A stretch of DNA of 55,859 nt from Gluconacetobacter asukensis (GCF_014174375.1 NZ_JABEQE010000022.1:1-55859), one strand, 5' to 3'. Positions 43,765 to 53,967 are shown, counted from the first letter of the stretch. The notes: a model not told the origin generated them from the letters alone. Translations and numbers: made by a program.

Positions 43765-46700
43765 ATGGATGATCACCAGATAAAGCAGACGACCGCACGA
43801 TCTCTTCGCCGAAAGAACGTTCTTCTTCTCGCCTTCACGGCCATGAGCGGGATGATGTATTCCTCCGCTTTCGCCCAAAGCGCGGAGACGGCGACGCCGG
43901 CCTCCACCCCACACAAGCCCCATGTCCGGACGACCAAGGCGCCCAAGGCAACCAGGGTCGTGAAACCGACAACGGCTCCTGTCGCGGCGGCCCCTGCGGC
44001 AACGTTACCCGTTGCCACGGCGCCTGCAGTCAACGCGTCGATCCTGGCGAACGCAGCAAGTGCGGCCTCCACACAGGACTCTTCGCCGGCGACCGAGAAC
44101 GTCATCGTAACGGGCACGCTGTTTCGCGACCCCAATCTGGCCAGCGCCTCGCCCATTACCGAGGTCACGCGCCAGGACATGGCCGCACGCGGCCTGAAGA
44201 ACGTGACAGACGCGCTGCAGGTCCTGTCCGCCAACGGCGCGGGCAACCTGACGAACTCGTTTTCCGCTAACGGCGCGTTTGCCGCCGGTGCGTCCGCACC
44301 CTCGCTTCGCGGCATGAGTACGGATTCGACCCTGGTCCTGATGGACGGGCAGCGCCTGTCCTACTACCCGCTGGCCGACGACGGCGAGCGTAACTTCGTC
44401 GATACCAACTGGATGCCGTCCTCGATCATGGATCGGGTGGACGTGATGCAGGATGGCGGTTCGGCCACCTACGGCGCCGACGCCGTGGCGGGCGTCGTCA
44501 ACTACATCACCCGCAAGCAGATCAAGGGTTTCGAAGGCAATGCCGAAGGCGGCCTGAGTCAGCGGGGCGACACGGGGCACCAGAAGCTGTACGCCACCTA
44601 TGGTTGGGGTGACCTGAACAAGGATGGCTGGAATCTCTACATCAACTCGGAGTATCAGCAGGACGACGCGCTGTTCAACCGCCAGCTCGGCTATCCTTAC
44701 AACACGGGCGATCTCAGCGGACTCCCCGGCGGGTTCAACGGTAACAGCAACGTGGTGTCCGGCGGGACGATCGGTAATTTTGCCGCCACCCCCGGCGCCA
44801 TCGTCTCCCCTGTGACCCTCACCCAGACGCCCTCCGGCGGCAGCTACCCCACCAACACGGGGCCATGGCAACTGGTGAACCCCGCCGGATGCGCGGGCGT
44901 GGGTCCGCAAGTCAGCGGCGCGGTGTCGGGCGCCCCAGGCACCAGCACGGCCTGCACCCAGAACACGGTCGGCGACTACAAGCAGATCCAGCCCGAGATC
45001 CGCCGCATCAACGCGACGATGCACTTCACCGCCAACGTCACGCCGCGTTCGCAATTCACCACGATGTTCAACTATTCGCAGACACTGTCGACCTTCAATA
45101 ATTTCTCCGGTCCCTACACGACCATAGGATCCACCCCCTACCTGACCGCCACGGCGCAGGATACATATCTGCCAGCCTCGAGCCCCTATAACCCGACGGG
45201 ACAGACAGCGCAGATTCTGGCCTCGTATGGCAGCATGATCCCGCAAACGTCGGAATTCAGCCAGAATTTCCGCGGATCGATGCGCTATGCGGGCTGGGCA
45301 CCGTCGAAATGGGGGTCGGACTGGAATTACGACATCAATTTCGTCGGCATGAACACCATGCTGCAGCAGGTGGACACGGGCTTCCCCACAGTGGCCGGCA
45401 TCGAGAATTCGATCACCAGCGGTGCATATAACTTCGCCAATCCGTCCGCGAATTCCCAGGCGGAACTGAATTCCATCGCGCCCAGAAACGTGCTGAATGC
45501 GCGGTCGCAGGAATATTCCGAAGACATGCACGTCAGCAAGGGGCTGTTCAAGCTTCCGGGCGGCATGGTTAACGTGGCCGTTGGCGGCAACATCCGCTGG
45601 GAATCCGTGAACGACCCCAATGCCAACCCCGCGAACGCCAGCAACCCGGCATCGGAATATGTCGGCATCAATCCCTTCAGCGCCAAGGGCAGCCGGTGGG
45701 TAGAATCCGGTTATTTCGAAGTCGCCTTGCCGATCGTGAAGATGCTGAACGTGGACGTCTCTGGGCGCTACGATAATTATTCCACTGGAATGCATCATTT
45801 CTCGCCGAAAGTGGGCGTGAACTTCAAGCCGGTAAAGCAGTTCCTGTTGCGCGGCACATTCTCGCGCGGGTTCCGCGTGCCGAGCTTCGCGGAGACCAAC
45901 GGCTCGGTCCTCGGCTACACGGGCTGGACACCCAACAACGCAGCCTTCGCGGCGGCACACAACAACGACGCCTACTCCACGAACGCGACCTCCATCGGCC
46001 TCAATACGGTGGGCAACCCCAACCTGCGGCCTGAAATTTCGACCAACTTCACGGGGGGCGCGGTCATCAGTCCGCTGGACTGGCTGCATATCTCGGCGGA
46101 CTATTATTACATCAAGAAAACCAACTACATCATGTCCAACCCGAGCGCCAACCCAGTTCTGGCAGCCGACAACTTCCTGTCAGGCGCTCCGCTGCCGGCC
46201 GGCATTCTGGCGGCAACCCCCGGCATTCCGGATATCCAGGCGCCGAATGCACCACCGCTTCCGGGTTACTTCACCGTCCAGTACGTCAACGCCAGAAGCT
46301 TCATGACCAATGGCGTGGACCTGTCGATCGATGCCACCCGCCACCTGCCTGGCCCGCTGCATGACGTGCTGTGGTTCAGCAAGGGCACGGCCACGTATGT
46401 GCATGCTTCCAACCTGACGCTGCCCGACGGCAGTGTGTATCACTATGCGGGGACGATCGGGCCATATGAAGCGGTGTCCGCGTCCGGCACACCCCGCTGG
46501 AAAGCCAGTTGGGCGAACACCCTCAGCTGGAAAGGGCTGAGCGTAACGCCGACGGTCTATTATACCAGCGGTTACAAGACCACTGCAGAAGACCAGAACG
46601 GCCCCAATACCAACAGCTGCGCCTACACCCTGTCGGGCTACGGCGCGGTGGGGGCGCCCGGCACCCAGTGCCATGTAAAAAACTGGTGGGATGTGGATCT

Positions 46701-46878
46701 GACCGTAAACTATCAGATCAATCAGCGTTGGTCGGTTTACGCAAACGTCTACAATCTGCTGGGCTTTCGCTCACCGTACGATTTCTCGACCTATGGTTCC
46801 TACCTCTACAACTCGTCCTGGACGCAGAAGGGTGTCGTCATGCGATCCTTCCAATTCGGTGTGAACGTCCGGCTCTGA
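43765..46878 (+). CDS. TonB-dependent receptor 2
   Basis: 1037 residues. The signal peptide is almost identical to that of receptor 1 (AFA-QS cleavage). A Pro/Ala/Thr/Lys-rich linker of about 70 residues (HVRTTKAPKATRVVKP) reaches the TonB-box-like ENVIVTG. The plug follows (SANGAFAAGASAPSLRG, LVLMDGQRLSYYPL, QDGGSATYGADAVAGVVNY), then a large barrel ending in FQFGVNVRL. GGAG lies 7 nt before ATG 43765. From the linker on it is homologous to receptor 3, not receptor 1. The ligand is unknown; the M28 gene upstream and the M1 gene downstream suggest peptides. Confidence 0.93.
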   Translation: MDDHQIKQTTARSLRRKNVLLLAFTAMSGMMYSSAFAQSAETATPASTPHKPHVRTTKAPKATRVVKPTTAPVAAAPAATLPVATAPAVNASILANAASAASTQDSSPATENVIVTGTLFRDPNLASASPITEVTRQDMAARGLKNVTDALQVLSANGAGNLTNSFSANGAFAAGASAPSLRGMSTDSTLVLMDGQRLSYYPLADDGERNFVDTNWMPSSIMDRVDVMQDGGSATYGADAVAGVVNYITRKQIKGFEGNAEGGLSQRGDTGHQKLYATYGWGDLNKDGWNLYINSEYQQDDALFNRQLGYPYNTGDLSGLPGGFNGNSNVVSGGTIGNFAATPGAIVSPVTLTQTPSGGSYPTNTGPWQLVNPAGCAGVGPQVSGAVSGAPGTSTACTQNTVGDYKQIQPEIRRINATMHFTANVTPRSQFTTMFNYSQTLSTFNNFSGPYTTIGSTPYLTATAQDTYLPASSPYNPTGQTAQILASYGSMIPQTSEFSQNFRGSMRYAGWAPSKWGSDWNYDINFVGMNTMLQQVDTGFPTVAGIENSITSGAYNFANPSANSQAELNSIAPRNVLNARSQEYSEDMHVSKGLFKLPGGMVNVAVGGNIRWESVNDPNANPANASNPASEYVGINPFSAKGSRWVESGYFEVALPIVKMLNVDVSGRYDNYSTGMHHFSPKVGVNFKPVKQFLLRGTFSRGFRVPSFAETNGSVLGYTGWTPNNAAFAAAHNNDAYSTNATSIGLNTVGNPNLRPEISTNFTGGAVISPLDWLHISADYYYIKKTNYIMSNPSANPVLAADNFLSGAPLPAGILAATPGIPDIQAPNAPPLPGYFTVQYVNARSFMTNGVDLSIDATRHLPGPLHDVLWFSKGTATYVHASNLTLPDGSVYHYAGTIGPYEAVSASGTPRWKASWANTLSWKGLSVTPTVYYTSGYKTTAEDQNGPNTNSCAYTLSGYGAVGAPGTQCHVKNWWDVDLTVNYQINQRWSVYANVYNLLGFRSPYDFSTYGSYLYNSSWTQKGVVMRSFQFGVNVRL

Positions 46879-46900
46879 TAGAGCGCAACACCATGATGGA

Positions 46901-46931
46901 GGGGTGGTCTTCTGGACCACCCCCTTTTTTT
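46901..46931 (+). terminator. rho-independent terminator of receptor 2
   Basis: GGGGTGGTC, loop TTCTG, GACCACCCC, then C and seven T. Nearly the same hairpin ends receptor 3. Confidence 0.92.
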
Positions 46932-47103
46932 GCCTGCCGACTTGCGCCAGAAGACGGCCCATGTCCGCCTGGACCGATATTCCGTTTACAGTCCCTCATG
47001 CCATCGCCGCTCCGCACCCGGTTGATTTGCCTTACAGATCGGGCGAATGAACAATAGCGACCAGACGATTTCATTCCACGGTCCACCACACCGGAGTTTC
47101 TGT

Positions 47104-49752
47104 ATGAATTTCAGACCAGCCATCGCCACCGTTCTGCTGGCGGGCACGGCCCTGCTGTCAGGACCTGCCCTTGGCGAATCCCCCTTCGATTTCGCCCACG
47201 CGCCCGGCCAATTGCCGAAGGATGTCGTGCCCGGCGCCTACCGGATCGACATCGTCACCGACCTGAAGCGCCTGGCCCTGACGGGGCATGAAGAGATCGA
47301 CGTCAACGTCACGGCCCCGACGGCCAGCATCACACTGAACCAGGCCGGGCTGACGCTGACATCGGCAAAGCTCGACGGCACGCCGGCAAAGATCACGCAG
47401 GACGACAAGGCCCAGACAGCGACGCTGACCCTGCCACACCCCCTGGCCACCGGCGCGCACAAGCTGACGATCGCCTATCGCGGGCCCATCCCGGCGACGC
47501 CGAACGGCATCTATTACGACGATTACCGCACCACCGACGGCAAGCAGCACCGCATGCTGGTGACGCAGTTCGAGGTCGCGGACGCGCGCCGCATGTTTCC
47601 CGGCTGGGACGAACCCGCCTTCAAGGCGACGTTCCAGCTGACGGCGACCCTGCCGGCCAGCTTCACCGCCGTCAGCAACATGCCGATCGAATCGTCCACC
47701 CCGGCCGGCGCGCATGCCAAGCGGGTGGTCTTCGGCACCTCGCCGCGCATGTCCACCTATCTGCTGGCCCTGGTGGCCGGCGACATGAAGGCCGTCAGCG
47801 GCAAGGGCGGCGATACGCCGATCAATGTCTACGCCCCCACCGGCGAGCAGGAGCAGGGACGCTACGCGCTGACCGCCGCGTCGCAGATCCTGCCGTATTA
47901 CAATGACTATTTCGGCGTCGCCTACCCGCTGCCGAAGATGGACCTGATCGCCATTCCCGGAAATTACGAGGCCGGGGCGATGGAAAACTGGGGCGCCATC
48001 ACCTTCATCGACGACGATCTGCTGTTCGACCCCAAGACCAGCGCGCCGACGACCCAGGAAGCCGTCTATATCGTCGTGGCGCACGAAATGGCCCACCAAT
48101 GGTCGGGCGACCTGGTGACGATGGGCTGGTGGGACAATATCTGGCTCAATGAAGGGTTCGCCACCTGGATGGAGACCAAGGCCACCGACCATTTCAACCC
48201 GACCTGGCAGATGTGGCCGCGCCAGCATTACGAGCGCGAACAGGCGATGGCCCAGGACGCCCATCCGACCACGCATCCGATCCAGCAGGTGATCCACGAC
48301 GTCAGCGAGGCCGATACCGCCTTCGACCGGATCAGCTACCAGAAGGGCGAGCAGGTCATCCGGATGGTCGAGGACTGGGTAGGCCCCGATGTCTTCCGTG
48401 ACGGGATGCGCGCCTACATGAAGGCCCATGCCTACGGCAACACCACCAGCGCCGATTTGTGGGCCGCGCTGTCGCAGGTGTCGCACCAGGACGTCGCGAC
48501 CGTCGCCCGCAGCTTTACCGAGCAGCCGGGCATCCCGCTGGTCACCGTCGGCCGACGCTGCGAAGCCGGCAAGACGACCCTGACGCTGACCGAGGGCCGA
48601 TTCGCCATCGGTGACGCCCATCCGCTGCCCGCACGCTGGAATATCCCCGTCACCGTGGCAGGCCCCGGCATTGCCGCGCAGCGCGTCATCCTGACGCCTG
48701 ACCAGCCCGCGCACCTGACATTCGCAGGCTGCGACCAGGCATTGAAGGCCAACCCGGGCGAGAACGGCTATTACCGCGTCGCCTATGACGCATCGTCGCT
48801 TTCGGCACTCGGAAAAGCCTTCAGCCAGCTGAGCGCCGTCGATCGCGCCAACCTGCTGGGCGACCAGTATGCGCTGTTCCAGGCCGGCCTGGCACCGCTT
48901 TCGACCTGGCTGGACCTGGTTGCCACCCTGCCGGCCACGCACGAGGACAATATCGCCGTCTGGCAGGACACGATCGGGCGCCTGAAGGATCTGGACGCGA
49001 TGGAGCGCGGCAGCCCGTCCCGCCCCGCCTTCCATGCCTTTGCCCGCGCCCTGCTGGGGCCGCAGATGGCACGCCTGGGCTGGACGCCGCGCGCGGATGA
49101 ATCCTTCCTCGACACGCTGCTGCGTCCGCAGGTGATCACGGCCCTGGGGCAGTTCGACGACCCGGCGGTCATCAGCGGCGCGCAGGAGCGCTTTGCCGCC
49201 TATGTGAAGAACCCTGGCAGCCTGCCGGCCAGCCTGGTCGATCCGGTCACCTCGGTCGCCGGCCAGCATGCCGATGCCGCGACTTACGCCACGCTGGCCA
49301 AGATGCTGCACGCGGCCACCAGCACCGAGGACAAGCTCCGCTTCTTCAACGCCCTGGCTGCTGCGCAGGATCCCGCGCTGATCCGCCAGACCGTGCAGAT
49401 CGCCTATAGCGGCGTCATCCCCAACGGCCGTGTCGCGCGCTCGCTGGCACGGGTAGCCGCCAGCAGCGACAATCCCGACCTGGTGTGGTCGCTGGTGCAG
49501 GACCCGCAGACGCAGAAGCAGATCCGCGCGCGCCTGGCTCCCTGGTCGCAATCCGCGCTGCTGCCGGCCATCGCGTCGCACTCGGTCAATCCGGACGTGG
49601 CAAAGGCGCTGGTCAACGACCCCTCGGCCACCGCCTCGATCGGCGCCAGGATCGAGGCCCACAAGGCCACGGATCTGATCGCGGCCAACGCCGCCATCGC
49701 GGCGCGGGCCCAGGCCGACCTCACCCCCTGGCTGGCCGCCCTGTCGCACTGA
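47104..49752 (+). CDS. M1-family metallo-aminopeptidase, exported
   Basis: 882 residues. A signal peptide (FRPAIATVLLAGTALLSGPALG) is followed by the N-terminal beta domain. The thermolysin-like domain has the substrate motif GAMEN near 291, zinc motif HEMAHQW near 326 and the third ligand in NEGFATW. An ERAP1-like helical C-terminal domain completes the protein. GGAG lies 7 nt before ATG 47104. It would release N-terminal amino acids from peptides in the periplasm. It sits between receptors 2 and 3 and shares the locus with S10 and M28 peptidases. Confidence 0.93.
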   Translation: MNFRPAIATVLLAGTALLSGPALGESPFDFAHAPGQLPKDVVPGAYRIDIVTDLKRLALTGHEEIDVNVTAPTASITLNQAGLTLTSAKLDGTPAKITQDDKAQTATLTLPHPLATGAHKLTIAYRGPIPATPNGIYYDDYRTTDGKQHRMLVTQFEVADARRMFPGWDEPAFKATFQLTATLPASFTAVSNMPIESSTPAGAHAKRVVFGTSPRMSTYLLALVAGDMKAVSGKGGDTPINVYAPTGEQEQGRYALTAASQILPYYNDYFGVAYPLPKMDLIAIPGNYEAGAMENWGAITFIDDDLLFDPKTSAPTTQEAVYIVVAHEMAHQWSGDLVTMGWWDNIWLNEGFATWMETKATDHFNPTWQMWPRQHYEREQAMAQDAHPTTHPIQQVIHDVSEADTAFDRISYQKGEQVIRMVEDWVGPDVFRDGMRAYMKAHAYGNTTSADLWAALSQVSHQDVATVARSFTEQPGIPLVTVGRRCEAGKTTLTLTEGRFAIGDAHPLPARWNIPVTVAGPGIAAQRVILTPDQPAHLTFAGCDQALKANPGENGYYRVAYDASSLSALGKAFSQLSAVDRANLLGDQYALFQAGLAPLSTWLDLVATLPATHEDNIAVWQDTIGRLKDLDAMERGSPSRPAFHAFARALLGPQMARLGWTPRADESFLDTLLRPQVITALGQFDDPAVISGAQERFAAYVKNPGSLPASLVDPVTSVAGQHADAATYATLAKMLHAATSTEDKLRFFNALAAAQDPALIRQTVQIAYSGVIPNGRVARSLARVAASSDNPDLVWSLVQDPQTQKQIRARLAPWSQSALLPAIASHSVNPDVAKALVNDPSATASIGARIEAHKATDLIAANAAIAARAQADLTPWLAALSH

Positions 49753-49780
49753 CCAGCATCGAAGCGCCGGAAGACATGAG

Positions 49781-49815
49781 CGATCGTTTCGGGCCGGCGG
49801 GGCCTGAAACGATCG
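49781..49815 (+). terminator. 15-bp stem-loop after the M1 peptidase gene
   Basis: CGATCGTTTCGGGCC pairs with GGCCTGAAACGATCG across GGCGG, with one G-T pair, 29 bp past the stop. Very stable, without a T-run. Confidence 0.55.
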
Positions 49816-50315
49816 TCTCCGGCGATACGATTTCCGGGCACGATCAACCGTAGCCCTCTCTGCCGCCGGGGCCCTGTTCGCCCGCATGAATGCGCGAACA
49901 CCGCCCCGGCGCCTTTCTTGAATGCTCCTTCAGGACCCGTTGGGAAATGTGCGCCGGCACGCCAGAGCGGCCCTATGGGCCGGTCGCCGCCGAGCATGGA
50001 AATCGTGCGGCGAATCGCCGCCTGCACGGCCGGAAAACAGGGGAACGACCCCCTGACCCGCCTTCCCCACACAAGCCGTCCTCGCCCTGAACCCAGTCCT
50101 CATCCGCGCTCCACCATCATGGGAAAGACAGGGCATCATCGTCTCAACCCGACGCCCGCGGCCCGGACGATGCGAGAGCACAATAAAAAGAAAATAATAG
50201 AGCAGATACATTCGCGAAAAGATCTCCAGAATGGCAATTCTGGAAATTTTATCAAATGCCGTCCCGTCCCTGTTCTATTCCTCTGCCAAAACAAGATTTT
50301 CGGGCACAAGAGTTT
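49816..50315. other. 500-bp gap before the receptor 3 control region
   Basis: No supported gene. It contains several small palindromes, for example GCGGCGA/TCGCCGC near 50010, CAGGGG/CCCCTG near 50038 and CCAGAAT/ATTCTGG (50229-50246). The right part, 50170-50320, is AT-rich, as expected upstream of a regulated promoter. Confidence 0.5.
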
Positions 50316-50335
50316 ATGTTGCACACATGCAACAT
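50316..50335. promoter_or_regulatory. dyad ATGTTGC-N6-GCAACAT, receptor 3 copy
   Basis: Perfect arms identical to those before receptor 1, although the surrounding leader is otherwise diverged and the spacer (ACACAT) differs. It lies 35 bp upstream of TCGACA. Conservation against a changed background is good evidence of a binding site. Confidence 0.65.
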
Positions 50336-50370
50336 AACGAGCGAAATTCGTTACAAACGGAATGGAGCGG

Positions 50371-50399
50371 TCGACAGGACCGCCGCCTTTATGCGTATT
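50371..50399 (+). promoter_or_regulatory. candidate promoter of TonB receptor 3
   Basis: TCGACA (50371-50376), 17-bp spacer, CGTATT (50394-50399); TATTTT at 50396-50401 is an alternative -10. The predicted leader is about 410 nt. Confidence 0.4.
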
Positions 50400-50699
50400 T
50401 TGTTACTGCTATGTAATAGGAAGTTAAGTATGGTTTCTCGGCATCGTGGGAATGGTGATCGTAACGCGCGGCGCTTCTATGCCGGGCGGACCATCATGCA
50501 TCTTTGTCAGGACCATGCCACATGCACGCATCGGGGCCTGGTACAACCAGCCCGATGTCCGTGCCGCCCCTGACGGCTGAAGCACGTTACAAAAATCACA
50601 TGACATATATGGCCTGGATGTCCATATAATAATGGATTTTTTGTAATGATATAGCAAGCCAATTCATTCGTAAATCGCAATGATATGTCAGGGGCAGAA

Positions 50700-50717
50700 C
50701 CTTCCAGATCTGGAAGG
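50700..50717 (+). promoter_or_regulatory. leader hairpin of receptor 3
   Basis: Perfect palindrome CCTTCCAGATCTGGAAGG, extendable by CAGG/CCTG on the outside. It ends exactly 100 nt before the start codon, as in the other two receptor leaders, with unrelated sequence. Confidence 0.5.
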
Positions 50718-50817
50718 CTCCTGTGCTCTTCGTATTGCATGTCAATAAAACTCGTTCCGAACCCCATCAAAGCGGAACAAATTCCCCTCACGCATAAAAA
50801 AGATCCTGGAGAAATTC

Positions 50818-53800
50818 ATGGACGATCGCCGATCCAAACAGACGACATCCCGAACTTTTCGACATAGAAACATCGTTCTTCTGGCCTTCACCGCCATGAG
50901 CGGAATGGTGTGTTCCCCCGTCTTCGCTCAAAGCACGACGGCGGCGACGCAGACGCCCCGCAAGCACGTCAAGACGACCAGGGCGACAAAGAAGACCGTC
51001 ACACCGACCACGGCAACGGCCCCCGTGCCGAACACCGCGATCGTGGCGCAGACCTCGACTGCCCCCGTAGCACCGGCGCCGGCGGAAGCGGAGAATGTCG
51101 TCGTGACGGGTTCGCTCATCCGCGATCCGAATTTCCGCAGCGCCTCTCCCATGGCGCATCTGACGTCCAGGGACCTGCGGCAGCGCGGAATCACGACGGC
51201 TTCGCAGGCGTTGCAGCAGTTGGCCTCCAACGGTTCGGGCAACCTGCCGGCCGGCTTCTCGGCCAACGGCGCCTTCGCGGCCGGCGCCACCGCGCCGTCC
51301 TTGCGCGGCCTGACGACGGACTCGACGCTCGTCCTCATGGACGGGCAGCGCCTGTCCTACTATCCGCTTTCCGATGACGGCGAACGCAACTTCGTCGACA
51401 GCAACTGGATTCCGATGTCGATCATGGAGACGATCGACGTCCAGAAGGACAGCGCCTCCGCCACCTACGGCGCCGATGCGGTGGCGGGCGTGATCAACTT
51501 CATCACCCGCCGGCAGATCAAGGGGTTCGAGGCCAATGCCGAAGGCGGCCTGAGCGGTCAGGGCGATTCCGGCCACCAGCGCCTCTACGCCACCTACGGA
51601 CACGGCGACGTGGACCGCGACGGCTACAATTTCTACATCAATGCCGAATATCAGAACGATGACATGCTGAACAATTCACAGCGTGGCTATCCTTACAACA
51701 CGGGCGATCTGACCGGTATTGGTGGCTATAACGGCAACCCCAACGCGGTCCAGTCCGACGGTTCACTGCTCGGTGTTGCTTCGACCACTGTCGCAATGGT
51801 ACGTCCGGTATCCGTCAATCCGACGAACGGCTCGCTGACACCCCTCGGTGGCCTTCAGCCCCTGGGCGCGGGTTGCGGTAATCTCATCACCCACGACGTG
51901 CCCGTCGGTGCGGCACCGGGCAGTACCGGAAAATTTGCCAATACGGTCTGCGAACAGAATACGGTCGGCAAATACAAGGTGATCAACCCCGAGGACCGTC
52001 GCATCAGCACGACGGCCCATTTCACCGTCCGGCCGTGGGAACGCGCCGAACTGACGGGTATGTTCACCTATTCGCAGAACGAGAACGACAACACGGCGAC
52101 ACCAATCGATATCCGGACCCACAGCCGGTCGAACGATATCAGTTTCGCCAACCTCACACTGCCTGCCCTGCTGTCCAACGGACAGTTGAACCCCAACAAT
52201 CCCTGGGCCGCACAGGGCCTGCCCGCACAGGTCTACTACATGTTCGGCGACATGGTGCCGGCTGCCACCCAGTTCAATCAGGCCTACCGCGGATCGCTCC
52301 GCCTGTCGGGCTGGGAACCCTCCAACTGGGGTTCGGACTGGAAATATAACGCTTCGTTCGTGGGCATGGCCGATGACCTGGCCTATGTCCGTACCGGCTA
52401 TCCGATCTTCGCCCGCGTCCAGCAGGCCGTTAATGACGGCAGCTATAATTTCATCGATCCGTCCCAGAACTCGGCCGCAATCCGCAACTGGATCGCGCCG
52501 CGCTCGACGCAGAATTCCAATTCGTCGGAATATTCGGGCGAACTGACCTTGCAGAAAGGCCTGTTCAAACTGCCCGGCGGTATGGTCAATCTCGTCGTCG
52601 GCGGCAATATCCGCCATGAAGCACTGGACAATCCCAGTTCCAACCCCGATGATCCGACCAACCCCGCTGCCCAGTATATGGGCATTAACGGCTTCTACGC
52701 GAAGGGCAGCCGCTGGGTCGAATCAGGTTTCTTCGAAACCTATATTCCGTTCATCAAATATTTCAGCGCCGACGTGTCCGGCCGCTATGACAATTATTCG
52801 GTCGGCTACAACCGCTTCTCGCCCAAGGTGGAAGCCCTGTTCAAGCCGGTCAAGGAATTCACGCTGCGTGGCACCTTCTCGAAGGGCTTCCGCGTGCCGA
52901 GCTTCGCCGAAACCAACAGCCAGACGATCGGCTACGTGCCCGAAAACCCGTCGCAAGATCCGAACGCGGCTGCATTCCTGGCTCAGCATCAGAATGCTGC
53001 GGGCAACGGGCCTGATGCCTACGCCCAGTCCTACAGCATCGCCCTCAATACGTTCGGCAACCCCAAGGTCAAACCCGAGCTGTCCACCAGCTTCACTGGC
53101 GGCGCGGTCATCCAGCCGATCCGCTGGATGAATTTGAGCGTCGATTACTACTACATCAAAAAGACCAACTACATCACGACGCCCAACCAGTCCGAAGCCC
53201 TCGCCGCCTACTTCACCGGCTCTCCCATGCCGCCCAACATGTCGGTCCTGCCTGACGTCGCCGATCCGGATCACCCCGATGCGATGGCCCGGCCGGGTAT
53301 CGTCAACATGACCTACATCAATGGCGCCTCGCTCGTCACCGACGGCCTCGACCTTGCTCTGGACGCCAATATTCCGCTACCGGGCAAGCTGTCCAACCTC
53401 AAATGGTACAGCAAGGGCGAAGCCACCTATATCTTCCGCTACAACGTGAACTACCCGGGTCTGGGGACCGAACGTTACGCCGGAACGATCGGGCCGATCA
53501 ACACGACCTCCGGCTCCGGCACGCCGCGCTGGCGCGCGAACTGGGCCAACACCTTCTCCTATGAGAAGCTGTCGCTGACGACGACGGTCAATTATACCAG
53601 TGGTTATAAGCTGACGGCAGAGGACGCCACCGGACCGAACACCGCCGGCGATTGCACAAACGCCCAATGGAGCTTTGCGGGCGCAGCAAACACAGATGGT
53701 TCACCCATCCGCTGCAATGCCCCAAGCTTCTGGGACGTCGATCTGACGCTGATGTACCGCTTCAACAACCGCTTTACCGCCTACGCCAACATGTACAATG

Positions 53801-53922
53801 TCGCCAACTGGAAACCGGCCCTGGATCTGGGCACCTATGGCGGGTACCTGTACAACCCGTCCTGGGCGGCGGCCGGCATGCTTGGCCGCGCCTTCCGCTT
53901 CGGCGTCAACGTGACGCTCTGA
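50818..53922 (+). CDS. TonB-dependent receptor 3
   Basis: 1034 residues. Signal peptide (NIVLLAFTAMSG, cleavage near VFA-QS), a Lys/Thr/Pro-rich linker (HVKTTRATKKTVTPTT), TonB-box-like ENVVVTG, and a plug with SANGAFAAGATAPSLRG and LVLMDGQRLSYYPLSDDGE. The barrel ends in FRFGVNVTL. The CTGGAGAAATTC ribosome site before ATG 50818 matches those of receptors 1 and 2. Body and terminator are close to those of receptor 2, so the two are paralogues, probably for related ligands. Confidence 0.93.
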   Translation: MDDRRSKQTTSRTFRHRNIVLLAFTAMSGMVCSPVFAQSTTAATQTPRKHVKTTRATKKTVTPTTATAPVPNTAIVAQTSTAPVAPAPAEAENVVVTGSLIRDPNFRSASPMAHLTSRDLRQRGITTASQALQQLASNGSGNLPAGFSANGAFAAGATAPSLRGLTTDSTLVLMDGQRLSYYPLSDDGERNFVDSNWIPMSIMETIDVQKDSASATYGADAVAGVINFITRRQIKGFEANAEGGLSGQGDSGHQRLYATYGHGDVDRDGYNFYINAEYQNDDMLNNSQRGYPYNTGDLTGIGGYNGNPNAVQSDGSLLGVASTTVAMVRPVSVNPTNGSLTPLGGLQPLGAGCGNLITHDVPVGAAPGSTGKFANTVCEQNTVGKYKVINPEDRRISTTAHFTVRPWERAELTGMFTYSQNENDNTATPIDIRTHSRSNDISFANLTLPALLSNGQLNPNNPWAAQGLPAQVYYMFGDMVPAATQFNQAYRGSLRLSGWEPSNWGSDWKYNASFVGMADDLAYVRTGYPIFARVQQAVNDGSYNFIDPSQNSAAIRNWIAPRSTQNSNSSEYSGELTLQKGLFKLPGGMVNLVVGGNIRHEALDNPSSNPDDPTNPAAQYMGINGFYAKGSRWVESGFFETYIPFIKYFSADVSGRYDNYSVGYNRFSPKVEALFKPVKEFTLRGTFSKGFRVPSFAETNSQTIGYVPENPSQDPNAAAFLAQHQNAAGNGPDAYAQSYSIALNTFGNPKVKPELSTSFTGGAVIQPIRWMNLSVDYYYIKKTNYITTPNQSEALAAYFTGSPMPPNMSVLPDVADPDHPDAMARPGIVNMTYINGASLVTDGLDLALDANIPLPGKLSNLKWYSKGEATYIFRYNVNYPGLGTERYAGTIGPINTTSGSGTPRWRANWANTFSYEKLSLTTTVNYTSGYKLTAEDATGPNTAGDCTNAQWSFAGAANTDGSPIRCNAPSFWDVDLTLMYRFNNRFTAYANMYNVANWKPALDLGTYGGYLYNPSWAAAGMLGRAFRFGVNVTL

Positions 53923-53937
53923 CACTCTGCACGATTG

Positions 53938-53967
53938 GGGGTGGTCTTTCCGGACCACCCCTTTTTT
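53938..53967 (+). terminator. rho-independent terminator of receptor 3
   Basis: GGGGTGGTC, loop TTTCCG, GACCACCCC, then six T. Confidence 0.92.

Noticed and set aside
47158-49887. 909-codon antisense frame over the M1 peptidase gene
   Set aside because: Arg/Gly/Gln-rich shadow; the plus strand has HEMAHQW and GAMEN.
49918-50337. 139-codon frame before receptor 3
   Set aside because: Runs through palindromes and the operator; Pro/Arg/His-rich with no domain.
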